A stretch of DNA of 59,080 nt from DATBFG01 sp036558645 (GCA_036558645.1 DATBFG010000092.1:1-59080); one strand, 5' to 3'; shown: positions 43,433 to 52,809, numbered from the stretch's first letter. The notes: generated by a model not told the origin, from the sequence alone. Translations and numbers: made by a program.

Positions 43433-45883
43433 TCATGGCGAGACCTGCTGAACCAGCACATCCGACTTATGTGGGTTAAATTTCGCATTGCCCTGATAAA
43501 CGGCGTCGATGCGATGGTTCCCAACCGCAAGCGTGTTGGTCGTGAATTGCGCGACGCCATTCGTCAGGGCCACCGTTCCCAGGATCGTCTTGCCATCTTC
43601 AAATCGCACTCTGCCAAACGGTGTACCGATCCCCGCCACCGTTGCTTTCACTGTAGCAGTGAACGTTACCGATTCGCCCGAATGCGCGGGGTTGTTGGAA
43701 GACTGAATCGTGATACGCGTGCCGCCGGTGTTCGGCAGGACTTGTATCCAGGTTGCCGGCACCACCAAGTCGGGCGCTCCGTCGCCATTTACATCGCCAA
43801 CGCTAACATCGTTGGGACCGTATCCTGCTTCGTAAAACACCGCTGGCAAGAATGTTCCGTCGCCATTCCCATTGAGCACCGAGAACTTCTCGCTGTTTGA
43901 CCCGTTATTGGACGCCACCGCGATGTCCGGCTTGGTATCACCATTGAAATCCGCGACGACGATATTCTTGCCTGGTCCAATCGCCCCCGTAATAGGCGTA
44001 TCGATCTCTTTGGCAAATGTGCCGTTCCCATTGCCCAGAAATACGCCGACAATGTTGCTGGAGCTCGTGGTCACGATGTCCGGATTCTTGTCACCATTCA
44101 TATCTGCGACCGCCAAAGCCGCTACTCCATTCGTCGCCACAACATCGCTTCTCGGCTGGAACGTTCCGTCGCCGTTTCCCAGGAAAATGCTGATGCCACC
44201 GCTGGCTCCGACCACGACATCAGCCTTGTGATCTCCATTTACATCCGCAATTGCAACCGGACCAGGCAATCCTAGCGACGAGAAGTCGACAGCACCCTGT
44301 AACGTGCCATCGCCGTTATTCAGCAACAAGCTGAACACCTTATCAGTCTTGCTGGTGACAATCACGTCCGGCTTTCCGTCGCCGTTGATGTCGCCCACAG
44401 CCACGCCGCCAGGGTTCGCACCGGCGCTGTAATCTGCGTTTTGGGCGAAAGTGCCATCCCCATTGCCCTTTGCCACTGAGACCGTGCTGCTATAGTTCGC
44501 GGTGATAACATCCACAGTGCTATTGCCGTCCATATCCGCAACCTGGACGAATAAAGGATTCAGTCCCGTTGAGAATTCCTGCGGCGGCTGGAAGGTGCTA
44601 TCACCATTTCCCAAGCGGATCTCAAATACTCCAGGAGGCGTGTGCGAATAGTACTTAAGCCCGAGAATATCCAGCTTGCCATCGCCGTTGAAATCCGCCA
44701 GCGCTGTCCTCTCGATATAGTCGTAGTATGTGTCGGTTGATGTGGCGAGATCGCGGCGCGCATGCATGGTGCCGTCGCGATTTCCCAGCAACACGCTGAC
44801 GGAACTAACCTGGTTATCGCGGTAGCAGGTAACCGCCAGATCGTCCGTACCGTTAGCATCGAACTTTCCCACTGCGATGGCGGTGGTCTGGGTCATTCCT
44901 CCATATCCCTGGTGCTCGCTTAGAGTGCCGTCGCCGTTTCCCGACAGGAAATCGATCACGAATAATCCGATCACCGCGACGTCAGGTTTTTGATCGTTGT
45001 TAAAGTCCCCCACAACGATCCCTCGCGAGGCGGAAATGAACAAGAAGTCCTGATGCGTTCTCAGTGTGCCATCCCCATTGCCCAACAGAGTTGTGACCCC
45101 GCCGGCTAGCGCAACCACGTCGACGTTGTGATCGTTGTTGAGATCGGTGAGGGCAAGACCAAGAATCGCACCGCCTGCCGTTTTGTCGAGAGACGGCTGA
45201 AATGTCCCATTACCATTACCCAGTAACACGCTGACCGTCGAGCCGTTCCCGACCACCAGATCGGCCTTCCCATCGTTGTTGAGGTCTGCGGTGACAACGT
45301 TGGAAGGCGCAGTACCGGCTGCAATCGTACCTGGCGCCAGAAAGGTTCCATCGCCGTTGCCAAACAACAAGTAAACCGAAATCCCGTCATCCACCGCCAA
45401 GTCAAGGTTGCCGTCGCTATTGAAATCGGCCGACGCCACCGCCTCGAGATGCTGCTGGACCACGAAATAAGTGACGTCGGGTTGGAAGGTACCATCCCCA
45501 TTGCCAATCAGGATGTCCACGCTGCCGTTGTAAAGGGCGAACGCGATATCCAATTTGCCATCTTTATTAAAATCATGGACTGCCGAACCAACCGGAACAT
45601 TCGAATATTTCAGAGGTGACGCGTCTTGAAACGTGCCGTTGCCGTTCCCAGCGAGAAGGTGACCGGTGCTGCCGGCAAATCCCGCACCTGTAGTCACCAG
45701 GTCGGCTTCTCCGTCTCCGTTGAAATCGCCAACCGAAACTGTCGTCCCCTCGCCAACTTTAGCAAGGCTATAATTTGCCGCCTCGAGGAATTGATTACTG
45801 TTCTGCGCGATCGCGAGGCTGGCCCCGAGGAGAACGGTGCCGCAAGCGAAAATCAGGCTGGAGATGAGTCGGGGAAGTTTCAC
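43433..45883 (-). CDS. Secreted FG-GAP/VCBS repeat protein with C-terminal Ig-like domain (copy 1)
   Basis: About 816 residues from GTG 45883 on the minus strand. This start follows AAGGAG with a five-base space and gives a signal peptide (KLPRLISSLIFACGTVLLGASLAIAQ pattern); the frame upstream to 45979 has neither. The mature protein is a run of FG-GAP/VCBS units of about 45-60 residues, each with a calcium-binding-type D-x-D/N-x-D-G word (VGDFNGDGEADL, VADMNGDKNPDI) and LLGNGDGTF, enough for one or two seven-bladed propellers. Residues after about 725 form an Ig-like domain (VTFTATVKA, GRVRFEDGKTILG, GVAQFTTNTLAVGNHRIDAVY). It is likely an extracellular or surface-bound protein, ligand unknown. 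It is a tandem paralogue of the next minus gene. Confidence 0.88.
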   Translation of the reverse strand: MKLPRLISSLIFACGTVLLGASLAIAQNSNQFLEAANYSLAKVGEGTTVSVGDFNGDGEADLVTTGAGFAGSTGHLLAGNGNGTFQDASPLKYSNVPVGSAVHDFNKDGKLDIAFALYNGSVDILIGNGDGTFQPDVTYFVVQQHLEAVASADFNSDGNLDLAVDDGISVYLLFGNGDGTFLAPGTIAAGTAPSNVVTADLNNDGKADLVVGNGSTVSVLLGNGNGTFQPSLDKTAGGAILGLALTDLNNDHNVDVVALAGGVTTLLGNGDGTLRTHQDFLFISASRGIVVGDFNNDQKPDVAVIGLFVIDFLSGNGDGTLSEHQGYGGMTQTTAIAVGKFDANGTDDLAVTCYRDNQVSSVSVLLGNRDGTMHARRDLATSTDTYYDYIERTALADFNGDGKLDILGLKYYSHTPPGVFEIRLGNGDSTFQPPQEFSTGLNPLFVQVADMDGNSTVDVITANYSSTVSVAKGNGDGTFAQNADYSAGANPGGVAVGDINGDGKPDVIVTSKTDKVFSLLLNNGDGTLQGAVDFSSLGLPGPVAIADVNGDHKADVVVGASGGISIFLGNGDGTFQPRSDVVATNGVAALAVADMNGDKNPDIVTTSSSNIVGVFLGNGNGTFAKEIDTPITGAIGPGKNIVVADFNGDTKPDIAVASNNGSNSEKFSVLNGNGDGTFLPAVFYEAGYGPNDVSVGDVNGDGAPDLVVPATWIQVLPNTGGTRITIQSSNNPAHSGESVTFTATVKATVAGIGTPFGRVRFEDGKTILGTVALTNGVAQFTTNTLAVGNHRIDAVYQGNAKFNPHKSDVLVQQVSP

Positions 45884-45975
45884 GAGAACTCCTTTGAACT
45901 GAGCTGCGACAAGTGGCGTGAAGTTTATTCGTTCTACTGGGAAGGCTTGGGACACCTGCCCAGCGTGGTGAAGTT

Positions 45976-48432
45976 TCATGGCAACACCTGCTGCACCAGC
46001 ACATCGGATTTGTGCCGGTTGAAGTTGACATCGCCTTCATACACCGCATCCATTCGGTGATTGCCTACAGCCAGCGCCGACGTCGTGAACTGGGCGACTC
46101 CATTGGTCAAGTTGGCCGTACTAATGATGGTCTTGCCATCCTCGAATCGCACTCTTCCACGCGGCGATCCGACTCCAGGGAAGGTGGACCTCACGTTCGC
46201 GGTGAACGTCACATCGTCGCCAAGACGTGAAGGATTATTTGAAGACTGGATGGTGAGGCTCGTTCCGCCGGCGTTAAGTAGAATGTCGAGGGAACCCACT
46301 GCTACAGCAATGTCAGGCGCGCCGTCGCCATTGAAGTCATTGGCTAGGACCCCGGAGGGAAGGCCAACTTCATAATCCACGCCAGGCTTGAGGGTGCCGT
46401 CGCCGTTGCCCCACAATACGCCGACGAACTCTCCATGACCGTAGCCATCTTCTTGCCCCACCACGACATCCATCTTCCCATCGCCATTAAGGTCGGAGAC
46501 ATCGATGGAACTAGGTGGGGCTAATGGATGTGGAGACGAGGGCGAGTCGATACTGGACTGAAAAGTGCCGTCTCCATTGCCGAACAAGACGCTAATGGTG
46601 TTAAACAGATTGCCTGTCACCACATCCAGCTTTCCGTCGTGATTGAAGTCGACCACCCTCATCGTTTCCGGAACATTGATCGGAAAACCAAGTGGGCTCT
46701 GGAAGGTTCCATCACCGTTTCCCAGAAAGACCTTCCCTCCGTCCGGTCCGCTGAGCACCACAATATCGGTTCTTCCATCTCCGTTCATGTCAGTCGCTAC
46801 GGGTGAGTAAAAGTTCGGGTTATGGGCAATTGTGCGGAAACTTGCTAAGCGGCCGTCACCGCGGCCGGGATAAAGGATCATCGACTCGTCGACGTCTTGT
46901 CCGCGCGATGTCACGAGTACGTCCAGAAAGCCGTCGCCGGTAAAGTCGCCTGCCGCAACATCCCAGGCGAACCGGGCGGTAGGAAGAGAGTAGGTTTGAG
47001 GCGCCGATAAAGCACCGTGGCCATCGCCCAACAATACTGAGACAGATCCGGTATGACCGTCTCCCCAGTTTGCTGTGACCACGTCGAGGTTCCCATCATT
47101 GTTGAAATCGCCCAACGCCAGATCGTTTGGGCGATCGCCGGTGGCGAAATCCTGATGCGGCCTGAAGCGTCCGTCGCCTTTGTTGATCATGACATTGCAG
47201 AGCCATGTACCGAAGCTCACCATGACGACGTCCTGCTCTCCATCGTTGTTCAAATCGCCTAGAGCTTCTGCGTTGGCGCCCTTATAAGTGCCTCGTCCCG
47301 TTTCGAACACGGGTCGTGCGCGCAGCGTACCATTCCGGTTGCCAAGAAGAATGCTGACCGAGCTGACCGAATCGATCTGGTAATAGTTCGCGGGGTTTAT
47401 TGCAGCGATGTCGTCGGTTCCATCCTGGTTAAACGCCCCTACAGCCAATGACCCAAGCCCCGCTCCTGCTCCGTAGAGTTGGTATCCGCCTAAACTACCG
47501 TCTCCATTACCCAGCAGGACAGAAACCGCGCCCACATAATAGGAGCGGGTAGCGACATCCATTTTGTGATCTCCATTGAAGTCCCCGGTGAGAATCTGTG
47601 AAGACGCCTCCTCGTCGGGGAAAACCTGGGGAGACTGAAAAGTTCCATCTCCGTCGCCAAGCAGGATGCTGACGGTGGATTCGAGACCGTTTGTTACTGC
47701 CAGATCCGATTTCAGATCGTTATTAAAGTCTGCAATGGCCATGCTTCCTGCAGCGACTGAGAGCTGTATTGGAGTCTGGAATGTCCCGTTTCCATTACCC
47801 AAAAGGATGCTCACACCCGACGCGGTGGCAACAGCGAGGTCGGCTTTCTGATCGCCGTTGAAATCCCCCGTTGCCAGAGAGCCGGGGAACGTTCCGGCAT
47901 TGATGGGTATGCCCGCTTGAAACGTTCCGTCACCATTGCCCGCCAATAAGTTCACGGCAACTCCGGTGTCGGTCACCACCAGGTCGGGATTGCTGTCACC
48001 ATTAAAGTCCGCCACCACTACCGAGGTGGGCTTGCGTCCAGCAGCGTAGTTAACAAACCGGTGGAAACTCCCGTCTCCACTTCCCAGCGACACGCTGACG
48101 TTGTCTTGGAAATCGGTCGTCACGACATCTAGCTTTCCGTCGCGGTTAAAGTCTGCCACTGCGATCGAGTTGGGCGACTCGCTCATTGCAGAATTCTTGC
48201 CCGGACGGAACGTACCATCACCGTTACCGAGCAGAGTAGTCATTCCGGCGCCAGACTCCACCAGGTCCAGGTTGCCGTCTCCATTGAAATCTCCAGTCGC
48301 TAGCACGCTTGGGTTTTTCAGCACAGGGTATGCCGGAGCATCGATGAACTCCGGCCGCGTCTGCGCAGTGATCAACGTCGAGAACAGGAATACGCATGCA
48401 AGAAAAAAGCTGGCAGGGCGAAACGAACTCAT
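45976..48432 (-). CDS. Secreted FG-GAP/VCBS repeat protein with C-terminal Ig-like domain (copy 2)
   Basis: About 818 residues from ATG 48432, which follows GAGGTG; the open frame extends to 48483 but adds a stretch without export character. A signal peptide ends LFSTLITAQ. VCBS words recur throughout (TGDFNGDGNLDLVESG, VADFNRDGKLDVV, NDGEQDVVMVSF, TDMNGDGRTDIVV). The C-terminal Ig-like domain (residues about 725-818) is nearly identical to copy 1: VRFEDGKTI, LTNGVAQFTT and HKSDVLVQQVLP. The pair arose by tandem duplication. It diverges from copy 3, with 178 bases of shared upstream DNA. Confidence 0.88.
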   Translation of the reverse strand: MSSFRPASFFLACVFLFSTLITAQTRPEFIDAPAYPVLKNPSVLATGDFNGDGNLDLVESGAGMTTLLGNGDGTFRPGKNSAMSESPNSIAVADFNRDGKLDVVTTDFQDNVSVSLGSGDGSFHRFVNYAAGRKPTSVVVADFNGDSNPDLVVTDTGVAVNLLAGNGDGTFQAGIPINAGTFPGSLATGDFNGDQKADLAVATASGVSILLGNGNGTFQTPIQLSVAAGSMAIADFNNDLKSDLAVTNGLESTVSILLGDGDGTFQSPQVFPDEEASSQILTGDFNGDHKMDVATRSYYVGAVSVLLGNGDGSLGGYQLYGAGAGLGSLAVGAFNQDGTDDIAAINPANYYQIDSVSSVSILLGNRNGTLRARPVFETGRGTYKGANAEALGDLNNDGEQDVVMVSFGTWLCNVMINKGDGRFRPHQDFATGDRPNDLALGDFNNDGNLDVVTANWGDGHTGSVSVLLGDGHGALSAPQTYSLPTARFAWDVAAGDFTGDGFLDVLVTSRGQDVDESMILYPGRGDGRLASFRTIAHNPNFYSPVATDMNGDGRTDIVVLSGPDGGKVFLGNGDGTFQSPLGFPINVPETMRVVDFNHDGKLDVVTGNLFNTISVLFGNGDGTFQSSIDSPSSPHPLAPPSSIDVSDLNGDGKMDVVVGQEDGYGHGEFVGVLWGNGDGTLKPGVDYEVGLPSGVLANDFNGDGAPDIAVAVGSLDILLNAGGTSLTIQSSNNPSRLGDDVTFTANVRSTFPGVGSPRGRVRFEDGKTIISTANLTNGVAQFTTSALAVGNHRMDAVYEGDVNFNRHKSDVLVQQVLP

Positions 48433-48610
48433 CAGGCACCTCAAAGCGCAAGTAACACCGCGTAGGGCCGGGGAGGGAGCCAAAGCTTATGACGATGTGG
48501 CATCAGAGTCAAGCCGTGGCTTCTTGTGAATTCCAGCCCTTGACTCCAGTCGCTTTCTCGCCATAAAGTGATTGCCCCTTCCCTCACTACCGATGTGCCC
48601 GAGGTGTCCG

Positions 48611-49720
48611 ATGATGTGTCTTCGCTGTGCAGCCATTCTTACCATTGTGTTTTCACTATCCATTGCGGTTGCGGAACAGACACGTCCTGAATCCATCCGT
48701 GCGGACAGCGGCCTGCCCGGAGCCATCGTCATGGGCAGTGGCGATTTCAATGATGATGGCAAGCTGGACCTACTCGAATTCGGTAGCCACGGCAGCGGCG
48801 TCTTGACTCTGCTAGGCAAGGGAGATGGAACCTTCCGCACGGGTAGGACCTCCCCAATGACGCAAGATCCAAACTCGGTGGCCGCCGGAGATTTTAACCA
48901 CGACGGCAAACTCGACATTGTCACGGCGAACTTCGCGAACAACGTTAGCGTGATGCTCGGGAATGGCGATGGCAGTTTCCAGCCCTTCGTCAACTATCCA
49001 GCCACTCCTAAGCCACAGTCTGTTGCTGTTGCTGATCTCAATGGCGACGGCAATCTGGATGTCGTTGTCGTCGATCACAAATGGAAGACCGTAAACGTCC
49101 TACTTGGAAACGGCGACGGCACATTACAAGCTTCGTACTTCTTCAGCGCCGGGGACCAGCCGCTCAGTCTGGTCATCGCCGACCTTAACGCCGACCAGAC
49201 TCCCGATCTGATCGTCCTCAATGACTCCATCGCCCGTGGAACCGCCGACATTCTGCTTGGTAACAGCGATGGAACGTTCCAAACGCCGGTGCAATATCTG
49301 GTGGGCAAGGTGCCGATAAAAGCTGTGGTCGGCGACTTTAACGACGACTCCAAAGTGGACATCGCGGTCGCGAATCTGTCCGATCTTACTTGTATCCTGC
49401 TGCTTGGAAATGGAGACGGAACCTTCCAGCCGCAAGCTCCCATTCATGCGTGGTATGGGCCTGACGACATGGTCGCAGGAGACTTCAACGGAGACCAGAA
49501 ACTCGATCTCGTCATTGAATCGACGTTTCACATAGAGCTGTTTTTAGGAAATGGAGACAGTACCTTTCAGGGCGACAGGGAATATATCGTACGATCGTTG
49601 AAGGGGAATGAGGCTATCACGGCGGGACGCATCAACCAGGACGCAAAGGACGATGTTGCGGTGCTGGGCGTACCGAACGACCATACTTTCCAAAACATAT
49701 TCGTGCTGCTTGGAAGGTAG
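48611..49720 (+). CDS. FG-GAP/VCBS repeat protein, apparently truncated (copy 3)
   Basis: A 369-residue protein from ATG 48611, chosen for GAGGTG four bases upstream; the same GAGGTG-to-ATG arrangement starts copy 2. A signal segment (AILTIVFSLSIAVAEQTR) precedes about six VCBS units (GSGDFNDDGKLDLLEFG, AGDFNHDGKLDIVTANF, VADLNGDGNLDVVVVDH). It stops after NIFVLLGR, exactly within the LLGNR-DG word that continues in copies 1 and 2, and lacks the second half and the Ig-like domain. A palindromic repeat begins 35 bases later. It is likely a truncated copy that may still be exported and folded, or a pseudogene in decay. Confidence 0.75.
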   Translation: MMCLRCAAILTIVFSLSIAVAEQTRPESIRADSGLPGAIVMGSGDFNDDGKLDLLEFGSHGSGVLTLLGKGDGTFRTGRTSPMTQDPNSVAAGDFNHDGKLDIVTANFANNVSVMLGNGDGSFQPFVNYPATPKPQSVAVADLNGDGNLDVVVVDHKWKTVNVLLGNGDGTLQASYFFSAGDQPLSLVIADLNADQTPDLIVLNDSIARGTADILLGNSDGTFQTPVQYLVGKVPIKAVVGDFNDDSKVDIAVANLSDLTCILLLGNGDGTFQPQAPIHAWYGPDDMVAGDFNGDQKLDLVIESTFHIELFLGNGDSTFQGDREYIVRSLKGNEAITAGRINQDAKDDVAVLGVPNDHTFQNIFVLLGR

Positions 49721-49754
49721 AGTCAGCAATCTACCTGCCGCCCGGAAAGGAACC

Positions 49755-49832
49755 GTTTCAAGGTTCAGCGGTTTCAATATTTCAAGCTTGTCCCGGTGGA
49801 AACTCTGAAACCTCTGAACCATTGAAACCTGG
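49755..49832. repeat. Palindromic GTTTCAAGG repeat, copy 4
   Basis: GTTTCAAGGTTCAGCGG and GTTTCAATATTTCAAG opposed by GGAAACTCTGAAACC, CTCTGAACC and ATTGAAACCTGG. The same family as the copies in the ribosomal block 20 kb away. It lies downstream of truncated copy 3 and four bases from the metallothionein stop. Confidence 0.75.
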
Positions 49833-49835
49833 TTT

Positions 49836-50012
49836 CTACGCCACCGCTTGCGCTCCCAGGCATCCAGGATGTTCGCAGCCACAACCCTTTCCGGAAGTCG
49901 ACTGAGTTCCTCCGCTCGAACACGCGTCGCTACAGAATTTCTGATCGGCTGAAACCGTGCATGAGCACTGCGGATGAGCGCACTTTTTTTGCTCTTGTGT
50001 CGCTGTAGGCAT
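49836..50012 (-). CDS. Bacterial metallothionein (SmtA/BmtA type)
   Basis: A 58-residue cysteine-rich protein on the minus strand, ATG 50012 to TAG 49836. Eight cysteines at 11, 16, 18, 27, 31, 44, 46 and 51 with two nearby histidines lie in the words CAHPQCSCTV, KFCSDACS and GCGCEHPGC, the pattern of cyanobacterial and pseudomonad metallothioneins (PF02069), where such residues form a Zn4-type cluster. It would sequester zinc or cadmium in the cytoplasm. GAGAGGG lies three bases before ATG, a strong ribosome binding site. The gene is below common ORF-length cut-offs and is antisense to nothing; no SmtB-type repressor gene is adjacent. Confidence 0.9.
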   Translation of the reverse strand: MPTATQEQKKCAHPQCSCTVSADQKFCSDACSSGGTQSTSGKGCGCEHPGCLGAQAVA

Positions 50013-50239
50013 TTTCCCTCTCCAATTCGCTGATCGCGATTCGGGTCTTGGATGCCAATGGGGCTAGCCTCGACTGTCCCGGCGGGCGCAAGGTTGGTCA
50101 CAATATTGGGGTAACGTGGCAATGCCCAAAGTAACCCAAGCTAACCTCGTTCCGGATTGACCCATCCAATTCAGGGATGTACCATTTCTCATCCGAATTG
50201 CCGGAACGTGGCCTTGGTCGCGGTAAGTCATAGAGAGAT
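50013..50239. other. Divergent upstream region of metallothionein and mltD-like genes
   Basis: Holds the metallothionein ribosome binding site at its left end and the short leader of the transglycosylase at its right (GAGAG before ATG 50240). I see no strong promoter pair, structured RNA or convincing metal-responsive palindrome here. Confidence 0.4.
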
Positions 50240-52153
50240 ATGACCAAACTCTATTGGAAGATCGCGCCTGTTTTGGCCATGCTCGTAGTGGGTACAGCTT
50301 GCCAAAGCGGCCGGCAGCCAGCTCAGTTCACGCCGCCGCATCAGGCCACTGCCCCAACTCTCAAAGCGACTTCCAAAGCACCTGTACCAGCGCCTGCCGC
50401 AGCGCCCAAAAAAGCTCCATCAACTTCTCAAGCTGAGCAGGTGAAACCGGATCCTGTTCCTGGGCTCATTGCTGATGTAGAGAAGGAATACCAGGCTGGG
50501 CAAGCAAACTATGCGGCCGGGCATCTGGATGCCGCAAAACAGAATTTTGACCGCGCCTTCGACCTGCTCTTGTCGGGACCAATTGATGTGCGCTCAGACG
50601 ATCGGTTGCAGCGTGAGTTCGATCGCCTTCTGGATGGCGTGAATGGCTTGGAGCTGCAGGCACTCCAGCAGGGTGACGGTTTCACCGAGCAGCAGTCAGA
50701 ACCGGCACCGATCGACGAGGCAAATGAAGTCACTTTCCCGGTCGATCCAAATATCAAGGCCAAGGCTGAGGCGGAGGTCAAGGAAACGCACTCCGACCTG
50801 CCGCTCATGATGACCGACCAGGTCGCGGGTTATATCAATTACTTTTCTTCAACTCGCGGTCGCGCCACTCTGGAAAACGCGCTCAAGCGTGGTGGGCGAT
50901 ACCGGGAAATGATCGAGCGGACCCTAAAACAAGAAGGCGTCCCGCAGGACTTGATTTACCTGGCGCAAGCCGAATCAGGATTTCATCCATTGGCGCTCTC
51001 GCGTGCCGGGGCTCGTGGCATGTGGCAGTTCATGGCGAGCCGTGCCAACGGGTATGGCCTGGAGCGGAACTGGTGGGTTGACGAACGGCAAGATCCAGAG
51101 AAGTCCACCCGCGCCGCGGCCCGTCACTTGAAGGACTTGTTCGAACAATTTGGCGACTGGTACCTGGCGATGGCAGCTTACAACTCCGGACCCGGAACCG
51201 TACAAGCGGCGGTGAAGCGAACCGGATATGCGGACTTCTGGCAGCTATTCCGACGCAATGTGCTGCCCAAGGAGACCCGAAACTACGTGCCCATCATTCT
51301 GGCCGTGACCATCATGGCCAAGAATCCTGCGCAGTATGGGCTGCAAGATCTGGTTCCGGACGAACCTGTACCGTACGACACTGTAAAAATTGATTATCCG
51401 GTAGACCTGCGCCTGGTGGCGGAATGTGTCGATGCATCGGCGACGCAGTTACAGGATCTGAATCCGAGCCTGCTGCGGCTGACTACTCCGAAAGACACAG
51501 AATTTGAGCTGCACATTCCGGCCAACACCAAGGAACGGTATCTCAGTGCAATCGCTGCGATCCCCTCCGACATGCGTGTGTGGTGGCGCTACCACAAAGT
51601 CGCGCCGGGCGACACGCTGGCTTCGATCTCTAAGACGTATCACACCAGCACGGCCACGATTGCCGAGGCGAACAACCTTGAGCCAGATGCTGAGTTGCTG
51701 GCTGACGGCAAGCTGATTATTCCGATGGCTCCTGGAACGAGAGCGGACTCTGAATCGGCAGGGACATATGCAAAGCGTGCGACGCGCTACAAAGTTCGCA
51801 AAGGGGACACAGTTCTTTCCGTGGCAGATAATTTCGGTGTCCCGCCGAGCATGGTACGAAAATGGAACCATTTGAAAGGGGACGGCTTGCATGGACGTCG
51901 CGTGCTATACGTCCACTTGCCGGTTGCGCCAGGCTCTGCCGACGTGCTGGCGACAGCATCTAAGTCCAAGCCCAAGAGTACCTTACAGAAGGCTCCCAGC
52001 AAGACGGTGTCTCACCACAAGGTCGAGGAAGGTGAGACGCTGTATTCCATCGCAAACACACACCACACAACTGTTGCTGCTCTGAAGCGTGATAATGGCA
52101 ACGTAGCGACCCTGCGACCCGGAATGGTACTTGTCATTCGCGAAGTTCGCTGA
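50240..52153 (+). CDS. mltD: Membrane-bound lytic murein transglycosylase D-like protein with three LysM
   Basis: A 637-residue lipoprotein. The lipobox is VGTAC (Cys21). A proline-rich linker and helical region precede the SLT domain (residues about 225-375): LAQAESGFHPLALSRAGARGMWQFM includes the catalytic Glu, followed by AMAAYNSGPG and NYVPIILAV. Three LysM repeats bind peptidoglycan at residues 445-495 (YHKVAPGDTLASISKTYHT), 515-560 (YKVRKGDTVLSVADNFGV) and 590-635 (HKVEEGETLYSIANTHHT). It cleaves glycan strands to 1,6-anhydro ends from the periplasmic side. The ATG follows GAGAG. It stands alone between metallothionein and a histone-like gene. Confidence 0.93.
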   Translation: MTKLYWKIAPVLAMLVVGTACQSGRQPAQFTPPHQATAPTLKATSKAPVPAPAAAPKKAPSTSQAEQVKPDPVPGLIADVEKEYQAGQANYAAGHLDAAKQNFDRAFDLLLSGPIDVRSDDRLQREFDRLLDGVNGLELQALQQGDGFTEQQSEPAPIDEANEVTFPVDPNIKAKAEAEVKETHSDLPLMMTDQVAGYINYFSSTRGRATLENALKRGGRYREMIERTLKQEGVPQDLIYLAQAESGFHPLALSRAGARGMWQFMASRANGYGLERNWWVDERQDPEKSTRAAARHLKDLFEQFGDWYLAMAAYNSGPGTVQAAVKRTGYADFWQLFRRNVLPKETRNYVPIILAVTIMAKNPAQYGLQDLVPDEPVPYDTVKIDYPVDLRLVAECVDASATQLQDLNPSLLRLTTPKDTEFELHIPANTKERYLSAIAAIPSDMRVWWRYHKVAPGDTLASISKTYHTSTATIAEANNLEPDAELLADGKLIIPMAPGTRADSESAGTYAKRATRYKVRKGDTVLSVADNFGVPPSMVRKWNHLKGDGLHGRRVLYVHLPVAPGSADVLATASKSKPKSTLQKAPSKTVSHHKVEEGETLYSIANTHHTTVAALKRDNGNVATLRPGMVLVIREVR

Positions 52154-52269
52154 CGCTGGCAAATCCCTCATAGTCTTTCCTCGCTACACTTCCATTTGCG
52201 GGTGTAATATGCAATCGTTGATGCAGTCGAGTAGAGTGTCATGACTGCGGCGCGAAATTTTCCTTGTGC

Positions 52270-52275
52270 TATAAT
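52270..52275 (+). promoter_or_regulatory. -10 box for the histone-like gene
   Basis: A perfect TATAAT about 110 bases before ATG 52387. No clear -35 is present. The leader between them contains GC-rich self-complementary words (GGCGCGATTTCGCGC and GCGCCCGGCGC). Confidence 0.4.
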
Positions 52276-52386
52276 CGCCCGCCGTTCAGCGTAGATGAGC
52301 AGGATTCCCGGAAGTCTTTATATTTCCCAGGCGCGATTTCGCGCAGCGCCCGGCGCCGAGCGCAGCCGGCTTTCACAGGAGGAACG

Positions 52387-52809
52387 ATGACCTTTGACGA
52401 AACCCTGTACGGACGTGATGACGAAATGGATGAATACGGTGAGGGCAGCGCCTACGGCGACTCTCTAGAAGAGGGTTACGAGGACGAAGAAGAGGAAGAA
52501 GAGGAAGAGGCAGAAATGCCTTCTATGTCAGACACCGAGCCGGAACCAGTCGAGCCCGAGCCCATGCCAGCCCCAGTGATAACTGGTGGCGGCGGAGGAG
52601 GACGTCCAACACCGCCCAAGAAAGCGGCAGCTAAAAAGAAAGCTCCCAAGAAAGCAGCAAAGAAAAAGGCCGCCAAAAAAGCACCGAAGAAGAAGGCTGC
52701 CAAAAAGAAAGCAGCTACCCGAGCCAAGGCGACGCGCGGGAAAGCGGCAAAAAAGAAAGCCAGCAAAAAGAAAACGGCAAAGAAGAAGAGTGGAAAGAAG
52801 CGCCGCTAG
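52387..52809 (+). CDS. Lys/Ala-rich histone-H1-like DNA-binding protein with acidic N-terminus
   Basis: A 140-residue protein from ATG 52387, which follows a perfect AGGAGG; the upstream open frame is not supported. Residues 1-58 are strongly acidic (YGEGSAYGDSLEEGY, runs of E). Residues 64-72 form a glycine-rich hinge, and residues 74-140 are KKAA, KKAPKK and TRAKATRG repeats, like the C-terminal domain of eukaryotic histone H1, chlamydial Hc2 and acidobacterial or myxobacterial homologues. The basic part should bind DNA or RNA without sequence specificity; the acidic part may mask it or contact another protein. A strong terminator follows. Confidence 0.85.
   Translation: MTFDETLYGRDDEMDEYGEGSAYGDSLEEGYEDEEEEEEEEAEMPSMSDTEPEPVEPEPMPAPVITGGGGGGRPTPPKKAAAKKKAPKKAAKKKAAKKAPKKKAAKKKAATRAKATRGKAAKKKASKKKTAKKKSGKKRR

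Noticed and set aside
43433..49720. DNA-level tandem repeat array in the FG-GAP genes
   Set aside because: The repetition is of protein units with diverged codons, well explained by VCBS repeats; it is not a satellite or CRISPR array.
49544..50122. 192-codon minus-strand ORF spanning the repeat and metallothionein region
   Set aside because: It runs through the palindromic repeat and copy 3 in antisense, and the metallothionein in a neighbouring frame has a proper start, ribosome binding site and cysteine pattern.
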